64,000 bases of DNA, taken from the NCBI RefSeq assembly GCF_000717995.1, contig NZ_JODM01000014.1, forward strand, positions 146,960 to 210,959, in the 5' to 3' direction. The stretch's first letter is position 1. Every line of letters begins with the position of its first letter. Positions 15,249 to 23,513 of the stretch are shown in pieces. Source of the DNA: Streptomyces violaceorubidus. Lineage in GTDB: Bacteria > Actinomycetota > Actinomycetes > Streptomycetales > Streptomycetaceae. The position numbers and the translations under genes were made by a program. Under the pieces are notes generated by a model. It searched no databases and was not told where the DNA came from. It was given only the letters and a program-made list of their open reading frames with translations.

Positions 15249-16817
15249 ATGGTCCAGACAGCGAGAGGAACGGCCCGGGACGGACTGCCCAAGGGCTTCC
15301 GCAGCGCCGAGCTGGGCTGGCCCGAACTGCACCGCATCCCGCACCCCCCGTACCGGCTGCCCCTGCTCGGTGACGTCGTGGGCGCGAGCAGGCGCACCCC
15401 GATGCAGGACTCGCTGCGGTACGCGCGGCGGCTGGGGCCGATATTCCGGCGGCGGGCCTTCGGCAAGGAGTTCGTGTTCGTCTGGGGCGCGTCCCTCGCC
15501 GCGGACCTGGCGGACGACACGCGGTTCGCCAAGCACGTGGGCCTGGGGGTGGCCAACCTGCGTCCGGTCGCCGGGGACGGGCTGTTCACGGCGTACAACC
15601 ACGAGCCCAACTGGCAGCTCGCGCACGACGTGCTGGCGCCCGGGTTCAGCCGCGAGGCGATGGCCGGGTACCACGTGATGATGCTGGACGTGGCCGGGCG
15701 GCTCACCGACCAGTGGGACCTGGCCGAGGCGGCGGGCCGGACGGTGGACGTCCCGGGCGACATGACCAAGCTGACGCTGGAGACCATCGCGCGCACCGGT
15801 TTCGGGCACGACTTCGGCTCCTTCGAACGCCCCCGCCTCCATCCGTTCGTGACCGCCATGGTGGGCACGCTCGGCTACGCGCAGCGCCTCAACACGGTGC
15901 CCGCTCCGCTCGCCCCCTGGCTGCTGCGCGACGCGAGCCGCCGCAACGCCGCCGACATCGCCTACCTCGACCGCACGGTCGACGACCTCGTCCGGGCACG
16001 CCGGGCGGAGGGCGGCGGGGGCGGCACGGGCGACCTGCTCGACCGGATGCTGGAGACGGCGCACCCCGAGTCCGGTGAGCGGCTGTCGGCCGAGAACGTC
16101 CGCCGGCAGGTCATCACGTTCCTGGTCGCCGGGCACGAGACGACCTCGGGCGCGCTCTCCTTCGCCCTGTACTACCTCGCCCGGCACCCCGAGGTCGCGG
16201 CCCGGGCCCGCGCCGAGGTGGAGCGGGTGTGGGGCGACACCGAGGCGCCCGGTTACGAGCAGGTGGCCAAGCTGCGTCATGTGCGCCGGGTGCTCGACGA
16301 GTCGCTGCGGCTGTGGCCGACCGCCCCCGGGTTCGCCCGGGAGGCCCGCGAGGACACGGTGCTGGGCGGCACGTACCCGATGCGGCGCGGGGCCTGGGCG
16401 CTGGTGCTCACGGGCATGCTGCACCGCGATCCGCAGGTGTGGGGGCCGGACGCCGAGCGCTTCGACCCCGACCGCTTCGACGCGAAGGCCGTGCGGTCGC
16501 GCGCCCCGCACACCTACAAGCCGTTCGGGACGGGGGCGCGGGCGTGCATCGGACGGCAGTTCGCGCTGCACGAGGCCACGCTGGTCCTCGGGCTGCTGCT
16601 GCGCCGCTACGACCTGCGGCCGGACCCCGGCTACCGGCTGCGGGTCACCGAGCGGCTGACGCTGATGCCGGAGGGGCTGCGCCTGCGCCTGGACCGGCGG
16701 ACCCCCTCGACGCCCGCGCCCGCCTCCCGCACGGACGACGCCGGCCAAGCACGGGACGAGGGCGCACGGAACGCCGGTTCAGCGTCCCGCTGTCCAGTGC
16801 ACCGGGCGGGTGACTGA
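15249..16817 (+). CDS. Cytochrome P450, CYP102B-like haem domain
   Basis: A 522-residue P450 with the I-helix AGHETT, the ExxR motif in ESLR, the PERF-like region AERFDPDRF and the haem loop FGTGARACIGR with the thiolate Cys at about residue 433. The N-terminal style (IPHPPYRLPLLGDV) and overall size match fatty-acid-hydroxylase-type CYP102 haem domains; S. coelicolor CYP102B1 is the relative I recall. No reductase domain follows, so it needs separate redox partners, and none are encoded nearby. The last 40 residues are low-complexity and overlap the convergent pentapeptide gene by 39 bases. Probable substrates are fatty acids, by family. Confidence 0.85.
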   Translation: MVQTARGTARDGLPKGFRSAELGWPELHRIPHPPYRLPLLGDVVGASRRTPMQDSLRYARRLGPIFRRRAFGKEFVFVWGASLAADLADDTRFAKHVGLGVANLRPVAGDGLFTAYNHEPNWQLAHDVLAPGFSREAMAGYHVMMLDVAGRLTDQWDLAEAAGRTVDVPGDMTKLTLETIARTGFGHDFGSFERPRLHPFVTAMVGTLGYAQRLNTVPAPLAPWLLRDASRRNAADIAYLDRTVDDLVRARRAEGGGGGTGDLLDRMLETAHPESGERLSAENVRRQVITFLVAGHETTSGALSFALYYLARHPEVAARARAEVERVWGDTEAPGYEQVAKLRHVRRVLDESLRLWPTAPGFAREAREDTVLGGTYPMRRGAWALVLTGMLHRDPQVWGPDAERFDPDRFDAKAVRSRAPHTYKPFGTGARACIGRQFALHEATLVLGLLLRRYDLRPDPGYRLRVTERLTLMPEGLRLRLDRRTPSTPAPASRTDDAGQARDEGARNAGSASRCPVHRAGD

Positions 16818-17627
16818 GTCCGGCAGCCGCGTGCCGGGGCCGCCCCTGGCCGCGTTGACCTGCGGCTGGGTCAGGAAGAAGGCGCCGGTCAGGTCCGCGT
16901 CGGTCAGCTCGGCGTCGCGCAGGTCCGCGCCGATCAGGTCGGCGCCCCGCAGGTCGGCGCCGGTGAGGTCGGCGGCGATGAGGAGGGCCCCGCGCAGGTC
17001 CGCCCCGGCGAGGTCGGCGCCCTTGAGACGGGCGCCCATCAGGTCGGCGTTGCGGCGGTTCTTCCTCCGGCCGCGGGTGCCGGCCCGGACCAGCTCGCTG
17101 GTGCGCAGCAGGAGCACGTTGACCCGCTGCCGGTGCGCGGCCACGTCGAGGGCGGACAGCTCCTCGGGGGTCCCCGCGGCGAGGCGTTCGGTGTCGGCGA
17201 GGGCGCCGCGCAGGTCGGCGTGGACCGGGCGGGCGGCGGGCAGGGCCAGTGCCTCGGTCAGGTACCGGAGGAGTTCGTGCAGTTGGCGGACGACCGGGAA
17301 CACGTCGAACATGCGGCGGGCCCGCTCCGGCGGGCCGGTGCGCCAGTCCCGGCCGCCGAAGGTGACCTGCGAGACCCGCTGTCCGGCGCCGAAGCAGTCG
17401 TAGACCGTGCAGCCGGTGAAACCCCGCTCCCGCAGCCTCGCGTGGATGCCGCAGCGGTGGTCGGTGCGGAGGTTCGCGCAGGGGGTGCCGGCGTCCTTGT
17501 CGACCGCGAAGTCCGCCGAGCGGGCGAACGGCAGGGCCACACAGCACAGGCCGAAGCAGCTCCCGCAGTCGCCGCGCAGTTCGGCTCCGGGACGGTCGGC
17601 CGCCCGGTCCGCCGTGTGTTCTCGCAT
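16779..17627 (-). CDS. Pentapeptide-repeat protein with Cys-rich N-terminus
   Basis: A 282-residue protein of two parts. Residues 1-80 hold eight cysteines (21, 24, 28, 29, 50, 59, 73, 78) in a CGSCFGLCC ... CANL ... RCGIH ... GCTVYDC pattern reminiscent of the YkgJ-type zinc/iron-chelating domain. Residues ~190-265 contain about fourteen pentapeptide units of the A(D/N)LxG type (ADLAGADLRGALLIAADL), which fold as a right-handed beta helix. The combination suggests a metal- or cluster-binding protein with a repeat scaffold. No catalytic function is known to me. It lies 56 bases downstream of the sigma factor gene on the same strand. Confidence 0.8.
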   Translation of the reverse strand: MREHTADRAADRPGAELRGDCGSCFGLCCVALPFARSADFAVDKDAGTPCANLRTDHRCGIHARLRERGFTGCTVYDCFGAGQRVSQVTFGGRDWRTGPPERARRMFDVFPVVRQLHELLRYLTEALALPAARPVHADLRGALADTERLAAGTPEELSALDVAAHRQRVNVLLLRTSELVRAGTRGRRKNRRNADLMGARLKGADLAGADLRGALLIAADLTGADLRGADLIGADLRDAELTDADLTGAFFLTQPQVNAARGGPGTRLPDSVTRPVHWTAGR

Positions 17628-17683
17628 GCGGTCGAGGATACGGGCCGTCGGCGCGCGGGTCCGGGGGCGGCCCCGCGCCCCGG

Positions 17684-18658
17684 TCAGACCTCCAGCGCGG
17701 ACCAGTCCAGCCGGGCCAGCCGCTGCGGGTCGGACAGGATGTACAGACCCGTGATGAGACCGTCGGCGACGGTGACGCAGGTGACCGACCGCGGCTGCCC
17801 CTCGGAAACGGCGACGGTACCCACCGAGCCGTTGACCAGGACGAGGCGGGCGAGCGGGGCGAGGTGGCGGAAGTGGAACGCCCCGGTGGCGACCGTCCGC
17901 GCGCCCCGCACCACCTTGGAGGCCGCCGCGCCGCGGGCCAGGGCACCGGCGTCGGCCCGCAGCACCACGTCCGGGTGGAGCACGGACACCAGGGCCTCGA
18001 AGTCACCGGCACGGCTCGCGGCCAGGAACGCCTCGACCACCCGGCGCTGCCGGCCGAGGTCCGGTTCGGCGGCGGGGGTCGCCTCGCGCACCCGGCGCCG
18101 GGCCCGGCTGGCGAGCTGTCTCGTGGCGGCCGGGGTGCGCTCGACGACCGGCGCGATGTCGTCGAAGGGCACGGCGAACATGTCGTGCAGGACGAACGCC
18201 AGCCGCTCGGCCGGTTCCAGGGCCTCCAGCACCACCAGCAGGGCGATGCCCACCGAGTCGGTGTGCAGGGCCTCCGCCTCCGGGTCGGCCCGGGGCAGGG
18301 CCCGCAGCACGGGGTCCGGCACGAAGGAGTCGAAACCCTCGGTCATCGGCTCCTCCCGGCGCGCGGTGCGCGAGCGCAGCAGGTCCAGGCAGATCCGGCC
18401 GGTCACGGTGGTCAGCCAGGCACCCAGGTTGTCGATACCGTCCCCGCCGGAGCGGTCGAGACGCAGCCAGGCCTCCTGCACGGCGTCCTCCGCCTCGGCC
18501 AGTGAGCCGAGCATGCGGTAGGCCACCGCCTTCAGCTGTCCGCGGTGCTCCTCGAACCGCTCCGCCAGACGCTGCTGCCCCTGCGCGTCCCGATGTCCCG
18601 GCACGTCCCGATGTCCCCGCACGTCCCGATGCCCCCGCATGTCCCGATGCCCCTGCAC
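17684..18658 (-). CDS. ECF RNA polymerase sigma factor with SnoaL-like C-terminal domain (SigJ/ECF41 type)
   Basis: About 324 residues. Region 2 (EEHRGQLKAVAYRMLGSLAEAEDAVQEAWLRL in outline) and region 4 (AERLAFVLHDMFAVPFDDIAPVV) are clear, separated by the linker with FVPDPVL typical of ECF41/SigJ. The last ~110 residues form a SnoaL-like fold (FLAASRAGDFEALVSVLHPDV, NGSVGTVAV) that in this group replaces an anti-sigma factor. GTG 18658 is preferred because GGGGGGAG lies six bases upstream; GTG 18694, five bases after the PIG-L stop, is possible. The first ~25 residues are an unusual GHRDxxx tandem repeat. It probably shares a transcript with the PIG-L gene. Confidence 0.85.
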   Translation of the reverse strand: MQGHRDMRGHRDVRGHRDVPGHRDAQGQQRLAERFEEHRGQLKAVAYRMLGSLAEAEDAVQEAWLRLDRSGGDGIDNLGAWLTTVTGRICLDLLRSRTARREEPMTEGFDSFVPDPVLRALPRADPEAEALHTDSVGIALLVVLEALEPAERLAFVLHDMFAVPFDDIAPVVERTPAATRQLASRARRRVREATPAAEPDLGRQRRVVEAFLAASRAGDFEALVSVLHPDVVLRADAGALARGAAASKVVRGARTVATGAFHFRHLAPLARLVLVNGSVGTVAVSEGQPRSVTCVTVADGLITGLYILSDPQRLARLDWSALEV

Positions 18659-18670
18659 GTCGCACTCCCC
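18581..18670 (-). repeat. 18-bp tandem repeat within the sigma factor 5' end
   Basis: Four consecutive 18-base units (18581-18598, 18599-18616, 18617-18634, 18635-18652) share the core ACGTCCCGATGTCC on the plus strand with one to four differences each, and a fifth degenerate unit follows to 18670. On the coding strand they encode GHRDxx hexapeptides. Unit length keeps the reading frame, so slippage would add or remove six residues without disrupting translation. Confidence 0.85.
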
Positions 18671-18698
18671 CCGCTCGTCCCGCTCCCCCGCCACGCCG

Positions 18699-19442
18699 CT
18701 ACCGTCCGAAGACTTCGAAGGTCACCGCCGGCTTGCCGCCGAACCGCTCCCCGGCGGCGCGGGCGAAGCCGGTGAGGAATCCGCGCACGTACGTCTCCGG
18801 GTCCTCCTCGGTCAGCACCTCGATGTACGTGCGGTGTTCGAGCAGCGAGCGCACCGCGCGCTCCAGGCCCGGGGTGGCGTCCACGGCGTGGGTGGGCGAG
18901 GAGGAACCGGCGACCGCGACCCAGCGCACGCCGTTCCACGGTTCGAGGCCCTGCTCGGTCAGCTCCGGGAAGATCCACCGGTTGCCCGCGTCGGACGCCG
19001 CGTCGAGTGTCGCGCGGCCGACGGCGACGTGGTCCGGGGTGTTCCAGGCGACGCCGCCCCAGGTGTCGCGGTGGTTGAGGGTGATGACCAGCTCGGGCCG
19101 GTGCCTGCGGATCGCGGCGGCGATGTCGCGGCGCAGCGCGGTGCCGTACTTGATGACGCCGTCCTGGTGGTCGAGGAACTCCACCTCGCTCACCCCGACG
19201 ACGGCGGCGCTCGCCCGCTGCTCCCGCTCCCGCAGCGGGGCGCACTCCTCGGGCGGCAGGGTGTCGATGCCCGCCTCGCCCCTGGTCGCGAGGACGTAGG
19301 CGACCTCGCGACCCTCGTCGGTCCAGGCCGCGATCGCCGCCGAACAGCCGTACTCGAGGTCGTCCGGGTGTGCCACCACCGCGAGGGCGCGGCGCCAGTC
19401 GCCGGGCATGGGCTCCAGTTGCGTGGTCGTCGGCTCCGTCAT
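18699..19442 (-). CDS. PIG-L/LmbE-family deacetylase
   Basis: A 247-residue enzyme. The family metal site AHPDD appears at about residues 24-28, and the third ligand His lies in NTPDHVAVG near residue 134. The rest (ATRGEAGID, LREREQRASAAVVGV, FLDHQDG) follows the usual PIG-L order. Such enzymes remove N-acetyl groups from glucosamine-type substrates (for example in mycothiol formation) or act in secondary metabolism. It is not MshB by context, so the substrate is open. The sigma factor gene follows almost without gap. Confidence 0.85.
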   Translation of the reverse strand: MTEPTTTQLEPMPGDWRRALAVVAHPDDLEYGCSAAIAAWTDEGREVAYVLATRGEAGIDTLPPEECAPLREREQRASAAVVGVSEVEFLDHQDGVIKYGTALRRDIAAAIRRHRPELVITLNHRDTWGGVAWNTPDHVAVGRATLDAASDAGNRWIFPELTEQGLEPWNGVRWVAVAGSSSPTHAVDATPGLERAVRSLLEHRTYIEVLTEEDPETYVRGFLTGFARAAGERFGGKPAVTFEVFGR

Positions 19443-19500
19443 GCCCGCACACTAACCCGCGCCACCGACATCCCACCCGGACCTGCGCGCCCGGCGTCGT

Positions 19501-20802
19501 TCAGGCCTCGTCGCGGGCGAGTGCGAGCAGCCGGTCCAGGACCCGGGGGCCGCCGGCCCGTACGCCGTCGTGCTCGAACTCGTCGGTGACCCAGGTGCGC
19601 AGGCCCCGGATCGCGCGGGCGGTGGTCAGCGCGTGGGCGGTGTCGACGTACATGTCGTCGTGGTAGACGGCCGCGGCGGCCGGCACCTCGTTGACGGCGA
19701 GGCGGGCGGGGTCGTACAGCGGCGTCCAGTCGGTGCGGGCCGCGAGCAGCTCGGCCGTCTCGCGCAGCGGGCGCAGTGCCGGGTCGCAGTCGAACATCCA
19801 GGGGTGGATCGACTCGCCGGTGAACAGCAGCGGTTCGTCGCCCGCGAGGGCCTTCGCGGCGTCGAAGCGGGGGAACTCGGCGCGGACCCGCTCGGCCGAC
19901 CACGCGGTGGGCCGGGCGTCCTGGCCGTAGATGGCCTCGTGGACGACGGCGTACAGCGGGTTGGCCGCATAGGACAGCAGGCCCTGTGCCTGCTCCTGGA
20001 AGGCGTCGGAGAGTTCGTGCCCGTTCGGGGTGCGGACGAAGGCGTCCTCCAGGAGGAAGTGCAGCCGGTGGCTGCCCTCGCTGCCGCCGAGCATGATGCC
20101 GAGCGACTGGAAGGCCTCCACGGTGAGGCGGTAGCCGTTCGGCAGGACCACGTCGTGGGTGAGGAGGTGGTCGGCGATGCGGCGGGCGCGCTCGATGTCC
20201 TGCGGGTAGCGGGCGTAGTGCGCGACGACCTTGCGCTCGATGCGCGGGTAGGCGGCCCGGTAGACGTCGTCCGCGTGGCCGTCCAGGGAGGGCAGGCCGC
20301 CGGTGATCAGGGCGGCGCTCAGGCCCTCGGGCGCCAGCGACAGGTAGGCGACGGTGCAGAAGCCGCCGAAGCTCTGGCCGAGGACGGTCCAGGGGGCGCC
20401 GCCGGTGACCTGGGGGCGGACGGCCTCGCAGTCGCGGACGATGGAGTCGGCACGGAAGTGGGTGAGGTAGTCGGCCTGCTCGGCGGGGCCGCCGCGCAGC
20501 GGGAGCGTCTGGCGGTTGGCCGGGGTGGAGGCGCCGGTGCCGCGCTGGTCCAGGAGCAGTACGCGGTACTCCTTGAGGGCGCGGCCGAACCAGGCGGGAC
20601 GACCGATGAAACGGTTCGCCCCGAAGCCGGGTCCGCCCTGGAGGTAGACCAGCCAGGGCAGGTCCTTGTCGGCCTTGTCGCTCGCGACGGCCTCGCGGGC
20701 GTACAGCTCGATCGTCTCCCCGGTGGGGTCGGCGTGGTCGAGGGGCACGGTGAAACGGCGGTCGGTGAGGACGACGCCTGGCTGGCGGTAGCTGACGCTC
20801 AA
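19501..20802 (-). CDS. Alpha/beta hydrolase, proline iminopeptidase-like (peptidase S33)
   Basis: A 433-residue cytosolic hydrolase. The oxyanion-hole motif LQGGPGFG, the DQRGTG strand and the nucleophile elbow GQSFGG are all present and in S33 order. The large helical insert (residues ~190-330) and the late HGDD-region equivalent (around VYHDDMYVD) fit prolyl-aminopeptidase-like proteins of actinomycetes. The start is a TTG at 20802 with GGGAG six bases upstream; no better start lies nearby. It is 58 bases from the PIG-L gene, so shared transcription is possible. Likely role: release of N-terminal proline or other residues from peptides. Confidence 0.8.
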   Translation of the reverse strand: MSVSYRQPGVVLTDRRFTVPLDHADPTGETIELYAREAVASDKADKDLPWLVYLQGGPGFGANRFIGRPAWFGRALKEYRVLLLDQRGTGASTPANRQTLPLRGGPAEQADYLTHFRADSIVRDCEAVRPQVTGGAPWTVLGQSFGGFCTVAYLSLAPEGLSAALITGGLPSLDGHADDVYRAAYPRIERKVVAHYARYPQDIERARRIADHLLTHDVVLPNGYRLTVEAFQSLGIMLGGSEGSHRLHFLLEDAFVRTPNGHELSDAFQEQAQGLLSYAANPLYAVVHEAIYGQDARPTAWSAERVRAEFPRFDAAKALAGDEPLLFTGESIHPWMFDCDPALRPLRETAELLAARTDWTPLYDPARLAVNEVPAAAAVYHDDMYVDTAHALTTARAIRGLRTWVTDEFEHDGVRAGGPRVLDRLLALARDEA

Positions 20803-20916
20803 GGGGTCTCCCGGGGCGGACGGATCTGACGGCCGATTTTCCGGCCGTGTCCCAGTTCAGCACACCGTCCGGCGGCCGCCGACCCCAGGGATCATGAAAT
20901 CGTGCGGACCGGCCGG

Positions 20917-21942
20917 TCAGCGGGCGGCGAGGCTGGAGCGCCGCACCACCAGCTCCGGCCGGAGGACGACCCGCCGGTGCGGGTGGGTCCGGTCGGTGCC
21001 CTCCAGCTCGGTCTCCTCCAGGAGCAGCTCGGCGGCCATGGCGCCCATGGTGACGGCGGGCTGGCGCACGGAGGTGAGCGGGACGGCCGCGGCGGCGGCG
21101 AACTCGATGTCGTCGTAGCCCACGATCGCGAGGTCGTCGGGAACGCCGACACCGGCGGCGTACATGGCCTGAAGGACGCCGAGGGCGAGCAGGTCGTTGG
21201 CGCAGAAGACGGCGGTCGGGCGGTCGGCGAGGCCCAGCAGACGGGCGCCGGCGTCGCGGCCCGCGGCGACGTCGAGGCGCTCGGTGGGCAGTTCGCGCAG
21301 CGCCTCGGGGCCGAGCCCGGCCTCGGCGAGCGCGGCCAGGGCGCCGGTGCGGCGGTCGCGCACCTGGTTGAGGCCGGGCGGGCCGCTGACGTAGGCGATG
21401 GAGCGGTGTCCGGCGTCCACGAGGTGGCGCACGGCCAGCGCTCCACCCGCGACGTCGTCGACGGAGACGGAGCACTCGGTGGTGCCCTCGGCGACCCGGT
21501 CGACCAGGACGAAGGGGATGTTGTGGCGCCGGAAGCCCTCGATGTTGCGGCCGGTGGCGTCGGCGGGGGTGAGCAGGACGCCCCGGACCCGCTGCTCGGC
21601 GAAGAGCGAGAGGTACTCGGCCTCCTCCCCCGGGTTCTGCGCGCTGTTGCAGACCATGACGCCGAGCCCGGCGTCGCGGGCGGCCCGCTCGGCGCCGCGG
21701 GCGACGTCGACGAAGAACGGGTTGCCCATGTCCAGGACGAGGAGTCCCATGATGCGGCTGCGTCCCGCGCGCAGTTGGCGCGCGGACTCGCTGCGGACAT
21801 AGCCCAGTCGGTCTATCGCCGACTGCACCCGCGCCCGGGTCTCGGTCGCGACGGTGTCGGGGCGGTTGATGACGTTGGAGACCGTGCCCACGGAAACTCC
21901 GGCGGCGCGGGCGACGTCCTTGATACCCACGGAATGGGCCAT
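20917..21942 (-). CDS. LacI-family regulator, probable rhamnose regulon repressor
   Basis: A 341-residue LacI-type protein. The N-terminal helix-turn-helix (IKDVARAAGVSVGTVSNVINRP) and hinge region (ESARQLRAG) are intact, followed by a periplasmic-binding-like effector domain (GLLVLDMGNPFFVDVARG, AIVGYDDIEFAAAA). It lies downstream of the mutarotase gene on the same strand but separated from it by a hairpin terminator. Position beside the rhamnose genes, and LacI-type palindromes at both rhamnose promoters, make it the best candidate repressor. The effector is probably rhamnose or a catabolic intermediate (inference). Confidence 0.85.
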   Translation of the reverse strand: MAHSVGIKDVARAAGVSVGTVSNVINRPDTVATETRARVQSAIDRLGYVRSESARQLRAGRSRIMGLLVLDMGNPFFVDVARGAERAARDAGLGVMVCNSAQNPGEEAEYLSLFAEQRVRGVLLTPADATGRNIEGFRRHNIPFVLVDRVAEGTTECSVSVDDVAGGALAVRHLVDAGHRSIAYVSGPPGLNQVRDRRTGALAALAEAGLGPEALRELPTERLDVAAGRDAGARLLGLADRPTAVFCANDLLALGVLQAMYAAGVGVPDDLAIVGYDDIEFAAAAAVPLTSVRQPAVTMGAMAAELLLEETELEGTDRTHPHRRVVLRPELVVRRSSLAAR

Positions 21943-21979
21943 CGGGCAGGGACCTCCGAAGGTCGGGCTGGGTATGGGT

Positions 21980-22020
21980 GGGGCGGCCGCGGGACCTTGA
22001 CACAGTACCCGGGCCGCCCC
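21980..22020. terminator. Hairpin between rhamnose mutarotase and LacI genes
   Basis: GGGGCGGCC at 21980-21988 pairs with GGCCGCCCC at 22012-22020; an inner GGG/CCC pair extends the stem across a small bulge. It follows the mutarotase stop at once on the minus strand and probably ends the importer-mutarotase transcript, leaving the LacI gene with its own or reduced expression. Confidence 0.55.
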
Positions 22021-22033
22021 GGTGGGGGCCCCG

Positions 22034-22354
22034 TCAGGCGAGGTGGAACACCTCGGTGAGGGGCTTCATCGCCTCGTCGGGGCGGGCCCCGTCGAGGGAC
22101 TCGAACAGCGGGCCCATCTCCGCCTGCCACCGGGCGTTGACCTCGGTGGCCTCCATGCCGGCCTGGGCGGCGGCGAAGTCCTCGGTCTCCAGGTAGCCGA
22201 CGAGCAGGCCGTCGTCACGCAGGAAGAGCGAGTAGTTGTGCCAGCCGGTGGCGGAGAGTGCCTCGCACATCTCCGGCCACACGGCGGCGTGGCGTTCGCG
22301 GTACTCCGCGATGCGGTCCTGGCGGACCTTGAGCAGGAAACAGACGCGCTGCAT
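22034..22354 (-). CDS. rhaM: L-rhamnose mutarotase
   Basis: A 106-residue protein, right for the RhaM/RhaU family, which interconverts the alpha and beta anomers of L-rhamnose. ATG 22354 follows GGGAG. Family features seen are the opening RVCFLLKVRQDRIAEYRERH, then VWPEMCEAL, the active-site WHNYSLF and a final FHLA, including the conserved His and Tyr positions. It is the last gene of the importer operon (RhaT-P-Q-S-M order on the minus strand), 35 bases after the binding-protein gene. It should supply the isomerase with its preferred anomer. Confidence 0.9.
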   Translation of the reverse strand: MQRVCFLLKVRQDRIAEYRERHAAVWPEMCEALSATGWHNYSLFLRDDGLLVGYLETEDFAAAQAGMEATEVNARWQAEMGPLFESLDGARPDEAMKPLTEVFHLA

Positions 22355-22389
22355 GAAGTACCGCTCCCGTGACTGGTGCTGGGTGGCGA

Positions 22390-23472
22390 CTAGAAGTTGA
22401 ACTGGTCGACGTTGTCGGCGGTGAACACGGTCGGCTTGCCGAGGTTGATGACCCCGTCCTTGCCGATGGTGTACTCGCCCATGGCGCCCGCCTTGAAGGT
22501 CTCGCCCTCCTTGCCGGTGATCTGCCCGGAGGACAGGGCGACGGCGGTGCGCGCGGCCAGCTCGCCGAGCTTGGCCGGGTCCCACAGCTCGAACGCCTCG
22601 ACGGTGCCGTTCTTGACGTACTTGCGCATGTCGTTGGGGGTGCCGAGGCCGGTCAGCTTGACCTTGCCCTTGTACTTGGAGCCGGACAGGTACTGGGCGG
22701 CGGCCTTGATGCCGACGGTGGTCGGGGAGATGATCCCCTTCAGGTTCGGGTGCTCCTGGAGCAGGCCCTGGGTCTGCTGGAAGGACTTCTGGGCGTCGTC
22801 GTCGCCGTAGGCGACCTTGACCAGCTTGATGTCCTTGTACTTCGGGTCCTTCAGCTCGTCCTTCATGATCTCGATCCAGGCGTTCTGGTTCGTCGCCGTC
22901 TGCGCGGCGGACAGGATCGCGATCTCGCCCTTGTTGCCGATCTGCTCGGCCAGCTGCTGCACCTGGGTACGGCCGATGTCGTCGGCGGACGCCTGGGAGA
23001 TGAAGGCGTTGCGGCACTCGGGGTTGGTGTCCGAGTCGTAGGTGACGACCTTGATGTCGTTCTTCATCGCCTGCTTGAGGGCGGTGCACAGGGCGCCCGG
23101 GTCCTGCGCGGAGACGGCGATGGCGTCGACCTGCTGCTGGGTGAGCGTGTTGACGTAGGAGACCTGGCCGGCGGTGTCGGTGCCGCTGGAGGTGCCGACC
23201 TCCTTGTAGCTGGAGCCCAGCTCCTTGACGGCCTTCTCGCCGCCCTTGTCGGCGACGGTGAAGTAGGGGTTGTTGACCTGCTTGGGCAGGAAGCCGACGG
23301 TCAGTCCCTTCTTCGTCGCCGCGTTCGGGTCGGCCTTGCCCGCCGCGGCGGCCTTGCCGCCCTCGTCCTTGACGTCCTCCTTCGTGGTGCCGCCGCAGGC
23401 GGTGGCGGCCAGGGCGAGGGTGGTGACGGCGGCGAGGGCCGCGCAGGTGCGGCGGATGGACGACTTGCGCAT
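22390..23472 (-). CDS. rhaS: Rhamnose ABC transporter substrate-binding lipoprotein
   Basis: A 360-residue lipoprotein. The signal peptide ends in a lipobox LAATACGG with Cys near residue 26. A Lys/Asp-rich linker is followed by a type-1 sugar-binding fold (TVGFLPKQVNNPYFTVADKGGEKAVKELG in part, DAIAVSAQDPGAL, VVTYDSD, ELWDPAKLGELAA) matching the RhaS/AI-2-like cluster. AAGGAA lies before ATG 23472. It follows the second permease gene by 41 bases and should capture rhamnose outside the membrane for RhaPQT. Its gene has the lysine-rich composition of an abundantly made exported protein. Confidence 0.9.
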   Translation of the reverse strand: MRKSSIRRTCAALAAVTTLALAATACGGTTKEDVKDEGGKAAAAGKADPNAATKKGLTVGFLPKQVNNPYFTVADKGGEKAVKELGSSYKEVGTSSGTDTAGQVSYVNTLTQQQVDAIAVSAQDPGALCTALKQAMKNDIKVVTYDSDTNPECRNAFISQASADDIGRTQVQQLAEQIGNKGEIAILSAAQTATNQNAWIEIMKDELKDPKYKDIKLVKVAYGDDDAQKSFQQTQGLLQEHPNLKGIISPTTVGIKAAAQYLSGSKYKGKVKLTGLGTPNDMRKYVKNGTVEAFELWDPAKLGELAARTAVALSSGQITGKEGETFKAGAMGEYTIGKDGVINLGKPTVFTADNVDQFNF

Positions 23473-23513
23473 GGTGGGTTCCTTATGAGGGTGGGACAGG
23501 GCCGGGAACAGGG

